DNA of 64,000 nucleotides from Pseudomonas mediterranea CFBP 5447 (GTDB lineage: Bacteria; Pseudomonadota; Gammaproteobacteria; Pseudomonadales; Pseudomonadaceae): assembly GCF_000774145.1 (NCBI RefSeq), contig NZ_KN322983.1:434001-498000 (forward strand), written 5' to 3'. Position 1 is the first letter of the stretch. Each line of letters opens with the position of its first letter. The notes below the pieces were generated by a model. It was given only the letters and a program-made list of their open reading frames with translations, searched no databases and was not told the DNA's origin. Of this stretch, positions 44,910 through 54,076 are shown piece after piece. The translations under genes were made by a program, and so were the position numbers.

Positions 44910-45428
44910 TTAACCGGCAACCGGCGAGCGCCAATCATCGGAGCCCGACGTTCCGCTCACTTCATGAGTCCAGGTAATCTTGCGATAGGTGAAATGCACA
45001 TCTTCCAGATGGGTGAAGTGCGAGTTCGCCGGGTCCTGGCAGTTGAGCATGTAGTCCTTGATATCGACGATGACCGCGTCTTCCAATGTGGTGGTGTAGT
45101 AATGCTCCTGGGTGCCGGCGGCAGAAGTCCGGTACCACTGGATTTCAACCTTGGTCAGGCGTTCGCCGCAGGTCAGGGCCGCGAGCAGCAGCGGCGAAGC
45201 CTTGTCGAAGACCTTGGTGATGACCAGGGGCTTATGCACACGCTGGCCGGTTGGCTGGCCGGACTGCGGATCGCGGGGAATGATGACCTGATGCTGGAAG
45301 CCCTGCACCATGACCTGGTCTTCATGACCTTCCTGATAGGTGTTGCCCACCGAATCGGCGGTAAACGCACCGGCCGTGATCAGACCTTGTTTGGTGCCTT
45401 CGATGGACATGTACGCGGGGGTAGCCAA
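44910..45428 (-). CDS. hcp: Hcp, type VI secretion tube protein
   Basis: 172 aa, the exact size of H2-type Hcp, with TPAYMSIEGTKQGLITAGAF, EGHEDQVMVQGF and the C-terminal RKITWTHEVSGTSGSDDW as clear family marks. Hcp hexamers stack into the inner tube of the T6SS and carry small effectors. The start is a TTG at 45428, eight bases after AAGGAGA; the in-frame ATG further up has no ribosome site. No other T6SS gene is in the window, so this is an orphan copy that would rely on a cluster elsewhere. Confidence 0.93.
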   Translation of the reverse strand: MATPAYMSIEGTKQGLITAGAFTADSVGNTYQEGHEDQVMVQGFQHQVIIPRDPQSGQPTGQRVHKPLVITKVFDKASPLLLAALTCGERLTKVEIQWYRTSAAGTQEHYYTTTLEDAVIVDIKDYMLNCQDPANSHFTHLEDVHFTYRKITWTHEVSGTSGSDDWRSPVAG

Positions 45429-45744
45429 TGGATGCTCTCCTTGCTGGATAACTAAAGGACCTGGGAGGGAATCGTCCCGAGGTGCCGGAGGAGTTATCAA
45501 GAGCTATGCCATTTCTATAAAAGTTCTGTTATTTCAAATAGTTATTAAGTTTTGTGAGCTGCCTTCGAGTATTTCTTCGACCATTTGGACGCGATCTGCG
45601 CAACAGGCTGCGCAGCGCCACGCAATTTCTTGCGCAACGGTTGCGAGCCCGTGGGAATTGGCAGAACGACGCGAATGATGGGCTCATGGCGAAAGCGGCG
45701 GGGGCATTTTTTGCCAAACCTGATCTTGTAGCAGAGATGCTTAC
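45429..45744. other. Upstream region of hcp
   Basis: No gene is supported here. It holds short palindromic words, including TGCGCAACAGGCTGCGCA-like repeats of TTGCGCA/TGCGCAG near 45597-45640, and must contain the hcp promoter. I looked for a sigma-54 -24/-12 element, which is common for hcp, but found none with correct spacing. Confidence 0.35.
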
Positions 45745-45835
45745 TGTGGCGAGGGAGCTTGCTCCTGCTGGGCTGCGCAGCAGACCCTCTTTGTGAGTGC
45801 TCCGCACTCAAGCGGGAGCAAGCTCCCTCGCCACA
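45745..45835. repeat. Inverted REP pair
   Basis: Perfect inverted arms of about 20 bp (45745-45764 and 45816-45835, core GCGAGGGAGCTTGCTCC) with a 51-base loop. This is the GAGGGAGCTTGCTCC variant of the Pseudomonas REP. It separates hglS and hcp. Confidence 0.85.
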
Positions 45836-45875
45836 ATCAGCCTCTTCAGAACGGCATTCAAAGGAACCCGCGCGC

Positions 45876-47252
45876 CTACAAACCCAACGCCATCCTGGAC
45901 TCATCAATGGAACGCTGCTGCGTCTCGGCATACAGCCCCAGCTCATCGATCGTCGTTCGTCCCAACGCTTGTTCAAAGGCCTGGCGATTGGACTGTCCGG
46001 CGTAACGGCTCTGGGCGTCATCGCCGAGGTTCGACTGGAAGATACCGGCGGCGCTGACCGGCAGGAAATCTTCATACACCAGCGGTTCGGCGCGCAGGTA
46101 TTGCTGTTCAACCAGTTGCTCCAGCGACGTCGATGGCGCGAGTGTGCCTTTGGCGGCCAGGCCTTTTTGTGTCACGAAATAGCGGAAGTACGCCAATGCC
46201 TGCCGGCGCAACTCATCGTGGCTATCCGGGAACGGGGCAAAGTGTTCGGCCATCAGGGTGTTGTAGCGTGCGGCATTGGCCTCGTTGGGAAATTCCCCCA
46301 AGGCATCCCGCGCCGCGTTGAGCAACTGATCGTAGAGCGCGCGGCCCTTGGGCGTGAGGGCGGCGCCCCGTTGTTCGATTTCACCGAAGCGAGCGCTGTG
46401 ACTGCCTTGGGCGTGGGGCTGGTCGATGAACGCGACAGGCTCGTCCAGCGCTTTGAAACTGGTCTGGCGCAGCAGGATTGGACACTGGCGGCGGGGCGGG
46501 CCTTCGATCACTGCCTTGGGGGTGATGCCATGCACGGGCATCTGCGCTTGGACAATGTCGATGTCCAGGGTGCGCGGTGTCAGGTGATTGATGTGCGGGC
46601 CCTTGAAGGCCACCACGTCGGCGATCAGGCGGTGCTGGGCGCTGAGTTGACGGTACTGTTCGGCGGTGACGGTGGCGCTGTGGTGCCAGCGAAACGTTTC
46701 CAGGGCCTGTAGGACAAAGTCGTCGGCCTGGGCTTGCGTCAGGCCGCCCTGGCGTTCAGCGAGATCGATGAGCTCAAGCGCCTTCGACGTAAAGATCTGC
46801 CGTTTAGCCAACACCGATTCGGCAAACGCCCGAAGCTCGGCATTATCGATCAGTTCCAGGCGCAGCAAGGAGGTAAACACTCGGAACGGGCTGACCTGCA
46901 AGGCGCTTTCGTGCACCGCGCGAAAGGCCGTGGAGTGCACCGGTACCCCGGCGGGCGTGAGGTCGTAATAGCCCACCGGCTGCATGCCCATGACCGCGAA
47001 CAGCCGGCTCAGGGTCGCCAGCTCCGCGGCGGTGCCGACGCGGATCGCGCCGTGGCGTTCGAGGTCCAGGCGCTCGCGCTCGCCAGTGCTGTCCAAGTGT
47101 TCGGCCAGTTGCGGATCGTTGCCCAGCACTTGGGCATTGGTCTGTTCCACCAGCTTCATCAGCGTGCCGTACAGGGGCACTTCGTCGCGGTACATGTCGG
47201 ACATCGCCCTGGAGAAGCGTTGGCGGATCAGGTCGGGACTGACGAAGCTCAT
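45876..47252 (-). CDS. hglS: 2-oxoadipate dioxygenase/decarboxylase (DUF1338, YdcJ)
   Basis: 458 aa, matching HglS of Pseudomonas putida, which converts 2-oxoadipate to D-2-hydroxyglutarate in D-lysine catabolism using Fe(II) and O2. The expected residues are in place: H67 and R71 in ERHGAIRVG, a second metal His in KGPHINHLTP and the metal Glu in FGEIEQRG. HglS uses His70, Arg74, His226 and Glu294, a near-constant offset. No other lysine-degradation gene is adjacent. Monocistronic. Confidence 0.88.
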   Translation of the reverse strand: MSFVSPDLIRQRFSRAMSDMYRDEVPLYGTLMKLVEQTNAQVLGNDPQLAEHLDSTGERERLDLERHGAIRVGTAAELATLSRLFAVMGMQPVGYYDLTPAGVPVHSTAFRAVHESALQVSPFRVFTSLLRLELIDNAELRAFAESVLAKRQIFTSKALELIDLAERQGGLTQAQADDFVLQALETFRWHHSATVTAEQYRQLSAQHRLIADVVAFKGPHINHLTPRTLDIDIVQAQMPVHGITPKAVIEGPPRRQCPILLRQTSFKALDEPVAFIDQPHAQGSHSARFGEIEQRGAALTPKGRALYDQLLNAARDALGEFPNEANAARYNTLMAEHFAPFPDSHDELRRQALAYFRYFVTQKGLAAKGTLAPSTSLEQLVEQQYLRAEPLVYEDFLPVSAAGIFQSNLGDDAQSRYAGQSNRQAFEQALGRTTIDELGLYAETQQRSIDESRMALGL

Positions 47253-47383
47253 GGTGAGAATTCCTGGTTCGGACTGTGGGAATTGGGAATGAAAGTGGAA
47301 CGAAAGATCGCAGTCTTCTCCGGCCCTCGCAAACGAAGAATCTTCAGGACTTCATTCTGCCAGGGACTGATCCCACCGCTCGT

Positions 47384-48313
47384 TCACTGTCCCAACCCCT
47401 TGAGGAACCCTCGATACAACGCCGCCGTCCGTTCCGGTTTTTCAATCGGCGGCAAGTGACCCATCCCGTCCCAGATTTCCACCCGCAGATCGGCGATGCC
47501 CTTGCTCCACACCGGCACGCAGCTGACGTCGATCATCCGGTCCTGGCGCCCCCAGAGCAGCAGCGACGGGGCGCGGATATCGGACAGGCGCGGCTCCATC
47601 GGCGGGCTGGCGTTGAAGTCCGTGTAGATCTCCGCCAGTTCTTCCCGGCACCTGACGTATTTATCGGCCACCGCCGCCAACACCACCTTGGGCACCCAGG
47701 GCGGCGAGTCCATGGTCATCGCATAGAACGGCGGGAAATCACTGCGCGAGCGCATCAGCGATGGGTTTCGTCCGGCAGCCACCTGGCGGTCCATATCGCT
47801 GGGTTGGGGCGAGGTCACGCCGGCCGGATTGAGCAGCGCCAGGGTCAGCACCCGCTCCGGCGAAGTGGCTGCCAGCCAGGCGGCCAGGTAACCGCCCATG
47901 GAGTTGCCGATCACATGGACCTTGTCCAGGCCGCAGGCGTCGAGCAACTCGATTATCCGCCGGGCCTGGGTCGGAATGTCATAGCCGCCGCCGGCCTTGA
48001 AGCCGGTTTCACCATGGCCGGGCAGGTCGGGGATCAGCACCCGGTAGTCACGGACGAAGGGCCGGGCGAACCGCAGCCAGAGGTTCTTGTCGGCACTGTA
48101 GCCATGCAGCATCAGGATGCTGCCGGAGGCTTCGTAAGGTCCGCCTTGCAGGGTCGACACCGTCATTTCGCTGATGGGCACGGTGATCTTGTGCAACCGG
48201 GAAAGACGGGTTTCCACCGCCATGCTCAGGTCGAACAGCACCTGGCCGATGCTCGGATAGGTCAGCCAGCTCCAGACAACGAATACAGCGATGATCACCC
48301 ACAACAACAGCAT
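47384..48313 (-). CDS. Membrane-anchored alpha/beta hydrolase (lipase-like)
   Basis: 309 aa from the ATG at 48313, which follows GGAGAGAAGG and opens a membrane helix (LLLWVIIAVFVVWSWL). The hydrolase core shows the oxyanion motif LMLHGYSADKNLW, nucleophile elbow GNSMGGYLA, acid in LLLWGRQDRMID and catalytic His in DGMGHLPPIEKPE. It belongs to the family containing Moraxella lipase 3 and related esterases. Substrate unknown; anchored to the inner membrane, active domain probably periplasmic. Confidence 0.85.
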   Translation of the reverse strand: MLLLWVIIAVFVVWSWLTYPSIGQVLFDLSMAVETRLSRLHKITVPISEMTVSTLQGGPYEASGSILMLHGYSADKNLWLRFARPFVRDYRVLIPDLPGHGETGFKAGGGYDIPTQARRIIELLDACGLDKVHVIGNSMGGYLAAWLAATSPERVLTLALLNPAGVTSPQPSDMDRQVAAGRNPSLMRSRSDFPPFYAMTMDSPPWVPKVVLAAVADKYVRCREELAEIYTDFNASPPMEPRLSDIRAPSLLLWGRQDRMIDVSCVPVWSKGIADLRVEIWDGMGHLPPIEKPERTAALYRGFLKGLGQ

Positions 48314-48512
48314 GCCTTCTCTCCATGAACGACAACGAAATGTGTTTAGCCAGCCTGGGGCAGACGGTACTTGTTTGCCGCCACCCCCTGTCATGTATAG
48401 CCAAAATCTGCAGAGGACTACAGGAATTAAATCCCCCGCACGTGGTTGGCGGCTGCCCATGGGCTCGGGTAGGGTGCCCCTGCAGTCTTTCTTTACGGAA
48501 CAAGGATGAATC

Positions 48513-49751
48513 ATGATGATTACCGCTCTGCGCTCCCGTCTGGCCGTGAGTCTTGGCTTGAGCCTGGCCCTCGGTGCCTTGGCTCCCGCCGCTTTTGCAC
48601 AACCCAATCAACAGGTCCTCGCCGACGCCGAACAGTACAAGGGCGAGGCCCTGAAGCTGCTCGAAAAACTGGTGAACATCGACTCCGGCTCCGGGTATGT
48701 GCCGGGGCTGACCCAGGTCGGCGACATTGCCATCGATGAGTTGAAGAAGCTCGGCGCCAGCATTGAAAAGGTGCCGAACTCCGATGGCAGTCAGCACATC
48801 CTGGCGACCCTCAAGGGCACTGGGAAAGCGAAGATCCTGCTGATGGCCCACATGGACACGGTGTTCAAGGAAGGCTCGGCTGCCGAGCGTCCGTTCCACA
48901 TTAAGGACGGCCGCGCCTATGGGCCTGGCGTGATGGACGACAAGGGCGGCATCGTCGCCGGCATCTATGCGTTGAAGGTGCTCAAAAACCTGGACTTCAA
49001 GAACTATGCACAGATCACCTTCCTGCTCGACGCCAGCGAAGAAACCGGTTCGGACGTCGCCACCGACCTGATCAAGAAAACCGCCAAGGCCCATGACGTG
49101 ACCCTCAACCTGGAACCGGGTCGCCCGGCCGACGGCCTGGTGGTGTGGCGCAAGGGCAGTGCCACGGCGCTGGTGGAGGTCAAGGGCAGGGCATCCCACG
49201 CCGGTGTAGCGCCGGAACTGGGGCGCAATGCGGCGATGGAAGCGGCGCACCAGATCCTCCAACTTGGCAAGCTCGGCGACGCGGACAAGAAAACCACCAT
49301 CAACTTCACGGTGCTCAACGCGGGCGACCGCACCAACGTGATTCCCGACAAGGCCACCGCCAAGGCCGACGTGCGGGCCGCAGTGCCGGAAGAATTCGAC
49401 CGTATCGAAAAAGACCTGGCGCGCGTGTCCCAGGACAAACTGATCGCCGATACCGAAGTCACCACCAGCCTGAAACGCGGCCTGCCGCCAATGCCGCAGA
49501 CGGCGGAATCGGATCGCCTGATGGCCATGGCCCAGGGCATCTATGGCGAGCTGGGGCGCAAGCTTACCGAAGAGGGCAGCGGTGGCGCGGCGGACGCCAG
49601 CCTGTCGGCCGGGGTCGGTACGCCAACGCTGGACGGTTTCGGGATCGTCGGCGGCAACATCCATACGCCCGAGGAATACGCGGATGTGGAAAGCGTCGTG
49701 CCCCGGGTTTATCTGCTGTCGCGGATGATCATGGAGTTGGCGGGACGGTAG
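48513..49751 (+). CDS. M20 family metallopeptidase, carboxypeptidase G2-like
   Basis: 412 aa with a Sec signal peptide (about 1-29, ending AAFAQ). It matches glutamate carboxypeptidase (carboxypeptidase G2) in length and zinc-site motifs: LLMAHMDTVF (His/Asp), YGPGVMDDKGG (bridging Asp), DASEETGS (general-base Glu and ligand) and a late His in GGNIHTPEE. The lid domain (about 205-320) includes GRASHAGVAPELG. It should act in the periplasm, releasing C-terminal glutamate from folates or peptides. ATGs at 48513 and 48516 are equally plausible starts. Confidence 0.87.
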   Translation: MMITALRSRLAVSLGLSLALGALAPAAFAQPNQQVLADAEQYKGEALKLLEKLVNIDSGSGYVPGLTQVGDIAIDELKKLGASIEKVPNSDGSQHILATLKGTGKAKILLMAHMDTVFKEGSAAERPFHIKDGRAYGPGVMDDKGGIVAGIYALKVLKNLDFKNYAQITFLLDASEETGSDVATDLIKKTAKAHDVTLNLEPGRPADGLVVWRKGSATALVEVKGRASHAGVAPELGRNAAMEAAHQILQLGKLGDADKKTTINFTVLNAGDRTNVIPDKATAKADVRAAVPEEFDRIEKDLARVSQDKLIADTEVTTSLKRGLPPMPQTAESDRLMAMAQGIYGELGRKLTEEGSGGAADASLSAGVGTPTLDGFGIVGGNIHTPEEYADVESVVPRVYLLSRMIMELAGR

Positions 49752-49828
49752 CCATCAGGGCCCAGTGCAAAATCCTGTGAAGGAGCGATCCTGTGGGTTA
49801 GGACATACCCCCTGTGGCGAGGAATCCT

Positions 49829-49915
49829 GTGGGAGCAAGGCTTGCCCGCGATGAAGCTCACGCGATTTACCTTGGAACCTAGTGGCCTGTATCGCGGGCA
49901 AGCCTTGCTCCCACA
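49829..49915. repeat. Inverted REP pair
   Basis: Perfect inverted arms of 25 bp (49829-49853/49891-49915, core GGGAGCAAGGCTTGCCCGCG) with a 37-base loop between the M20 gene and the convergent DUF6124 gene. Confidence 0.88.
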
Positions 49916-49944
49916 AAGTCCCCTTGCCACAAAGGGGGAACTGG

Positions 49945-50277
49945 CTAGCGCGGTTCGACGTTATCCAACGCCCGGTTCGCCAGCAATCCACCCAGTTCGA
50001 TCAATTGCTGGATGCCCAGAGCCACATGCCGCCGCGAGCCGTCCAGCTCGAACGCCAGGTCACTGACCATGGCATTGGCCGAGGCCAGGGTTTCGCTGAG
50101 GTTGGCGAGCAGGCATTCGGTGTCGACGCCGTTGACGACGGTGAAAAGTTGGCCTAGATCGGCCTTGGATTCGGACGTTTGGGGCTTGAGGTAGAAATCG
50201 AGGGCGCGCTTGGCGGCTTTGTCGAGTTCCGAGGTGTTGGGGTCGGTGTCTGGTGGGTTGGGGGTTACTTTGAACAT
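49945..50277 (-). CDS. DUF6124 family protein
   Basis: 110 aa of a Pseudomonas-restricted family formerly called DUF3077. It begins MFKVTPNPPDTDP, the usual opening, then carries a helical domain (about 45-105) with VVNGVDTECLLANLSETLASAN. No signal peptide or catalytic motif. The start follows TGGAGC. Function unknown. Its leader contains two tiny overlapping ORFs. Confidence 0.8.
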   Translation of the reverse strand: MFKVTPNPPDTDPNTSELDKAAKRALDFYLKPQTSESKADLGQLFTVVNGVDTECLLANLSETLASANAMVSDLAFELDGSRRHVALGIQQLIELGGLLANRALDNVEPR

Positions 50278-50295
50278 GGTTGAAGCTCCAGGTAA

Positions 50296-50345
50296 TTAAA
50301 TTGGAGCCATCACTCTCTCGCTACCAAACGAAGGGTGGCGGCCAT
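50296..50345 (-). promoter_or_regulatory. Leader with two overlapping uORFs ahead of the DUF6124 gene
   Basis: On the minus strand an ATG at 50345 opens an 11-codon frame (MAATLRLVARE) whose TGA overlaps the ATG of a four-codon frame (MAPI, 50310-50296), as TGATG. The DUF6124 ATG follows 18 bases later. CTACCAA/TTGGTAG arms (around 50321 and 50352) could pair across the first uORF. This arrangement resembles a leader-peptide attenuator; coding or regulatory use is inferred. Confidence 0.35.
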
Positions 50346-50646
50346 ACGAAGGTTGGTAGACCGGTTACCTGGCACCCGGCGCGTCCGAGGACGCCCTACG
50401 CATGACCACCATCAAATAGAAGACAAAAACGTCCCCTGCATCCGGTTGCACAATGCGCCAGGAAAACCGGGCTACCAAACCCGATCGCTGATTCGTCAGC
50501 GACCGGAAAACGATAAGGTCAGGCCCCAAAGCGCACAAGCCGGCGGATTCTGGCGTAGTTGTAGGCAATGGCGCAAGGCGATGTAGTTGCGGCCTACACC
50601 GAAGGGAACCCAGTAAACGCATGGCTTTTGTGGCCAGGGAGCTTGT
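50346..50646. other. Intergenic region upstream of the DUF6124 leader
   Basis: No gene is supported. GCTACCAAAC-type words occur twice (near 50320 and 50474), and TCGCTG/CAGCGA arms near 50484-50502 make a small hairpin, so the leader may be longer and structured. Nothing else recognisable. Confidence 0.35.
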
Positions 50647-50740
50647 TGTGGCGAGGGAGCTTGCTCCCGTTCGATTGCGCAGCAATCGCAAAAAGCGAGG
50701 GTCGCTTCGCAGCCCAGCGGGAGCAAGCTCCCTCGCCACA
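50647..50740. repeat. Inverted REP pair plus degenerate copies
   Basis: Arms 50647-50668 and 50719-50740 share the GCGAGGGAGCTTGCTCCC core in opposite orientations. Degenerate partial copies (GCCACAGCAAGC-type words) continue to about 50815, just past the end of the phosphate-binding/OmpA gene. Confidence 0.85.
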
Positions 50741-50837
50741 GCTAGCTCCCTTCGCCACAGCAAGCCCCTCGCCACAACAGGCTCCCCGGCCACAGCAAGC
50801 TTCCTGACTACAGGGGTTTAATGCCGGCCGGAACATT

Positions 50838-52169
50838 TCAATAAACCCAAACCTCCACCCGCCGATTCCTGATCCGGCCCTCATCCTCGCTATTGGCCGC
50901 CACCGGCATCAGCGCGCCAAACCCGCGTACCTCCCGCAATGTCACGCCGTTCCTGACCAGCTCACGCCGCACCGCCATGGCCCGCAACTTGGACAGCAGG
51001 TCCGCTCGCGCCGGGTCGTCCTTGGCGTCGCCGAACCCCACCAGCGTGATGTGCCGTTCGGTTTTGCCGTGTTGCCGGAGGTAGTCGAGCACGCGGTTCA
51101 GGTCCTGGCGGGCCTTGTTGTCGAGGTTGGCGCTGCCTTCGGCGAAGCGGAAGTTGACGGTCAGGCGTTGGGCGTGGCGGCTCAAGGCCTGGTAACCCTC
51201 CGGCATCAAGGCATTGGGGGTGACGGCCATGGCCTGCACGGTCTGGGCGATGAAGCCGTTCGCCGCGACGATGGCCTGGCCCTTGTCGCTTTGGGTGAAC
51301 GCCACCAACGCCTCGGCCCATGGAGTGCCCACCTGGGGCGGCAGGTAGAAGAACAACCGCCGGGACAACGGGTAGTCCTCCGTGGCAATCAGGTTGTTCA
51401 ACGGCAACATGGGTTGAGAATCGCCATCGGCAATCGCCAGCGCCTTGGCCTGGCGCACGTAGGGCAAACCGATGAAACCGATGCCTTGGGGGTCCTGGCT
51501 GACGGCGTCGGATAACTGTTCGCTGGATTCGAAGCGCAGGGCGGCAGGGTCCAGCCGTTTGCCCTGGCGGTTGAGCACCAGTTCCTTGAAGGTGTCGTAA
51601 GTGCCGGACTGGTCATCCCGGGCGTAGAGCCGTATCGGTCCGCCGACGCTGCCCACCGCCTCCCAGGTTTTCGCTTCGCCGCTGAAGATCTTCGCCAGTT
51701 GCACCGTGTTCAACTGACGCAGCGGGTTGCGTGGGTGCAGGATGATCGCCAGACCATCAATGGCGATGACCTGCTCGGCCGTAGGACTTTTCAGATCCCC
51801 CAGGGGCAGCAGTTCCTTCAGCTCGTTGTCCTTGATCGGCCGGGAAGCGGCGGCGAGATCGGCGCTGCCCTGCTTGAGGGCGGCGAATCCGGTGCTGGAG
51901 CCATGGGCGGCGATGTCGATCTCCACCCGCCGGCCATCGGCGGTCTGGCCGACGATGCGTTGCTCGTTGTCATGGCCGGTGATTTCGCTGCTGACCTTGA
52001 GCAGGCCCTGATCTTCCATCAACCCCTTGGCCAGGGCCGGACCGAGTGTCGCGCCAATGGTGTTCGAGCCCTGTATGCGCAAGGCAGGACCCTGCTCGGG
52101 AACCGGCAGATCGGTGGCCCAGGCCGCGAGCGGCAGCCACAGCACGAAACAACCCACCCGAAGCCGCAT
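50838..52169 (-). CDS. Phosphate-binding-like protein fused to an OmpA domain
   Basis: 443 aa with a signal peptide (about 1-18, ending AAWAT). Residues about 25-300 are a PstS-type PBP-like domain (IQGSNTIGATLGPALAKG, HGSSTGFAAL, ARDDQSGTYDTFKEL, PQGIGFIGLPYV). Residues about 330-443 are an OmpA-like peptidoglycan-binding domain with NFRFAEGSANLDNKARQDLNR and LVGFGDAKDDP, ending NRRVEVWVY. The fusion would tether a ligand-binding module to the cell wall. It may bind phosphate or a related anion for signalling rather than uptake, as no transporter genes are adjacent. Confidence 0.85.
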   Translation of the reverse strand: MRLRVGCFVLWLPLAAWATDLPVPEQGPALRIQGSNTIGATLGPALAKGLMEDQGLLKVSSEITGHDNEQRIVGQTADGRRVEIDIAAHGSSTGFAALKQGSADLAAASRPIKDNELKELLPLGDLKSPTAEQVIAIDGLAIILHPRNPLRQLNTVQLAKIFSGEAKTWEAVGSVGGPIRLYARDDQSGTYDTFKELVLNRQGKRLDPAALRFESSEQLSDAVSQDPQGIGFIGLPYVRQAKALAIADGDSQPMLPLNNLIATEDYPLSRRLFFYLPPQVGTPWAEALVAFTQSDKGQAIVAANGFIAQTVQAMAVTPNALMPEGYQALSRHAQRLTVNFRFAEGSANLDNKARQDLNRVLDYLRQHGKTERHITLVGFGDAKDDPARADLLSKLRAMAVRRELVRNGVTLREVRGFGALMPVAANSEDEGRIRNRRVEVWVY

Positions 52170-52250
52170 CTCGGCACCTTTTGAACCCAGAGAAATGCCG
52201 GAAGATTAAGTCAGTCAGGTTACTGAGAGATGACAATCACCCTCGACCCT

Positions 52251-52340
52251 TGTGGGACGCTCGGACGAGCGCTACTGCCGCCGTGTAAGTTGATCAATGC
52301 AAGCTGACCCACCGCTATCGCGAGCAGGCTCGCTCCCACA
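52251..52340. repeat. REP-type inverted repeat
   Basis: A consensus REP half (52312-52340, CGCTATCGCGAGCAGGCTCG) faces a degenerate half (around 52251-52275, GACGCTCGGACGAGCG) between the PstS/OmpA gene and xthA. The same consensus/degenerate pairing occurs at 8352-8439. Confidence 0.75.
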
Positions 52341-52362
52341 GGGGTTAGTGCAGGTCTTGGGA

Positions 52363-53175
52363 TCAGCTCAATTGCAGCCAGATCGGCGCATGGTCCGAAG
52401 GTTTCTCCATGCCCCGCAGTTCGTAGTCCACGCCGGCATCCTTGACCCGCGGCAGCAGGCCGTGGGAGGTCAGGATCAGGTCGATGCGCAGGCCGCGCTT
52501 GGGTTCGTCCTCGAAGCCGCGGCTGCGGTAGTCGAACCAACTGAAGCGGTCGGTGACGTCCGGGTTCAGGTGGCGGAAGCTGTCCACCAGGCCCCAGTTC
52601 TTCAGGCGGGCCATCCATTCGCGTTCTTCCGGCAGGAAGCTGCATTTTCCGGTTTTCAGCCAGCGCTTCATGTTGTCCGGGCCGATGCCGATGTCGCAGT
52701 CTTCCGGGGAGATGTTCACATCGCCCATCACCACCACCGGCTGGTCGTTGCTGAAGCGGCTTTCCAGCAGGTGCTGCAAATCGCTGTAGAAACGCTCCTT
52801 GGCCGGGAACTTGGTCGGATGATCGCGGCTTTCACCTTGTGGGAAATAGCCGTTCATGATGGTGACCGGCACGCCATTGGCATCGGCGAAGGTGCCCCAG
52901 ATAAAGCGCCGCTGGGCGTCTTCATCATCACTCTCGAAACCTTTGTACAGGCTCAACGGCGCCTGGCGGGAGAGCAGGGCGACGCCGTAATGGCCTTTTT
53001 GTCCGTGGTAATGCACGTGGTAACCCAGGGCTTGCACTTCGGCCAGGGGGAATTGTTCGTCGTGGACCTTGGTTTCCTGCAGGCCGATCACGTCCGGCTG
53101 ATGCTTCTCGATCAGCGCCGCCAGCTGATGGGGGCGGGCGCGCAGCCCGTTGATGTTGAAGGAGACGATCTTCAT
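52363..53175 (-). CDS. xthA: Exodeoxyribonuclease III
   Basis: 270 aa from the ATG at 53175, nine bases after AGGA; the longer frame to 53385 lacks support. All exonuclease III/APE motifs are present: [39 protein letters not shown] [31 protein letters not shown] and [10 protein letters not shown]. It cleaves abasic sites and degrades 3' ends in base excision repair. Cytoplasmic; probably monocistronic. Confidence 0.95.
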   Translation of the reverse strand: MKIVSFNINGLRARPHQLAALIEKHQPDVIGLQETKVHDEQFPLAEVQALGYHVHYHGQKGHYGVALLSRQAPLSLYKGFESDDEDAQRRFIWGTFADANGVPVTIMNGYFPQGESRDHPTKFPAKERFYSDLQHLLESRFSNDQPVVVMGDVNISPEDCDIGIGPDNMKRWLKTGKCSFLPEEREWMARLKNWGLVDSFRHLNPDVTDRFSWFDYRSRGFEDEPKRGLRIDLILTSHGLLPRVKDAGVDYELRGMEKPSDHAPIWLQLS

Positions 53176-53349
53176 GGTCGGCTGTCCTGGCAAAACTGCG
53201 ATGCTAGCTGACATGTAGGAGAGGAGCCAGCGTGGCAGTAGGACAAATGCACTGCTAATGTCCTGTGCATGTAGGAACGATCGCAGCCCTATCGGGTTCG
53301 TACTCAATAAGAGCAGGGCCTCCCGAGCCCGCCCAGGAGATTTCCCACC

Positions 53350-54000
53350 ATGCCTGAAACCGCTACCGCCATCGCCGATATCCACATGCTCGACAGCGGC
53401 TACTCCCGCGAAGCCCGTTCATTGCTGTACCAGGCTTATCGCCATGAGCCGACGTTCAGCTACCTGTTCGAGTCCGAGCGCCCGGGTTACGAGCAGCGGG
53501 TGCGGGCGACGGTGCGGGAGTTGGTCAAGCAGCATTTTCTCCAGGAGTTGCCCGCCATCGGCCTGCTGGTCAACGACCGGCTGATCGGTATCGCCCTGAT
53601 CGCTCCACCCCAACGCCGCCTGGGCATCACCGAAAGCTGGGCCTGGCGCCTGCGTATGGTGTTGAGTACCGGTTTTCGCTGCACCCGGCGCTACCTGGAA
53701 TACCACGCGGCGGTGACGGCCTGCCTGCCGTCGGATGCGGTCCATGTGCTACCGCTGCTGGGGGTGCATCCACAGTTTCAAGGCAAGCATTTCGGCGAAC
53801 AGCTGCTCCAGGCAGTGCACAACTGGTGCGCGGTGGACGAGCATTCCCAGGGCGTGGTCCTGGACACCGGTAACCCGCGGTACCTGGAGTTCTATAAGCG
53901 CCAGGGGTATGAGGAAATCGGTGAGATTGCGGTAGGACCGATCCGCGAGCATGTGTTCTTTCACCCCAATCCCCAGGTTTTGCAAAGCGCAACGGCCTGA
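53350..54000 (+). CDS. GNAT family N-acetyltransferase
   Basis: 216 aa GNAT with the acetyl-CoA loop in [19 protein letters not shown] (Q/RxxGxG/A-type) and the late [19 protein letters not shown] motif. The N-terminal part is helical and the central region is longer than in minimal GNATs. Substrate unknown. AGGAG at 53335 precedes the ATG. Ends 76 bases before tamA. Confidence 0.85.
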   Translation: MPETATAIADIHMLDSGYSREARSLLYQAYRHEPTFSYLFESERPGYEQRVRATVRELVKQHFLQELPAIGLLVNDRLIGIALIAPPQRRLGITESWAWRLRMVLSTGFRCTRRYLEYHAAVTACLPSDAVHVLPLLGVHPQFQGKHFGEQLLQAVHNWCAVDEHSQGVVLDTGNPRYLEFYKRQGYEEIGEIAVGPIREHVFFHPNPQVLQSATA

Positions 54001-54076
54001 ACCTGCTCCTGGCTTGCGAACTTTTGCGACATGTCCGGTTCTATCAGGCTCCCAAGCCCGTGTTAGCATCCGCGCC

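Noticed and set aside
44910..45428. A full type VI secretion locus
   Set aside because: Only hcp is present; none of the flanking genes is a T6SS component.
45429..45744. A sigma-54 promoter for hcp
   Set aside because: GG and GC doublets occur in this gap, but none has the required 12-base spacing with TGGC and TTGC contexts.
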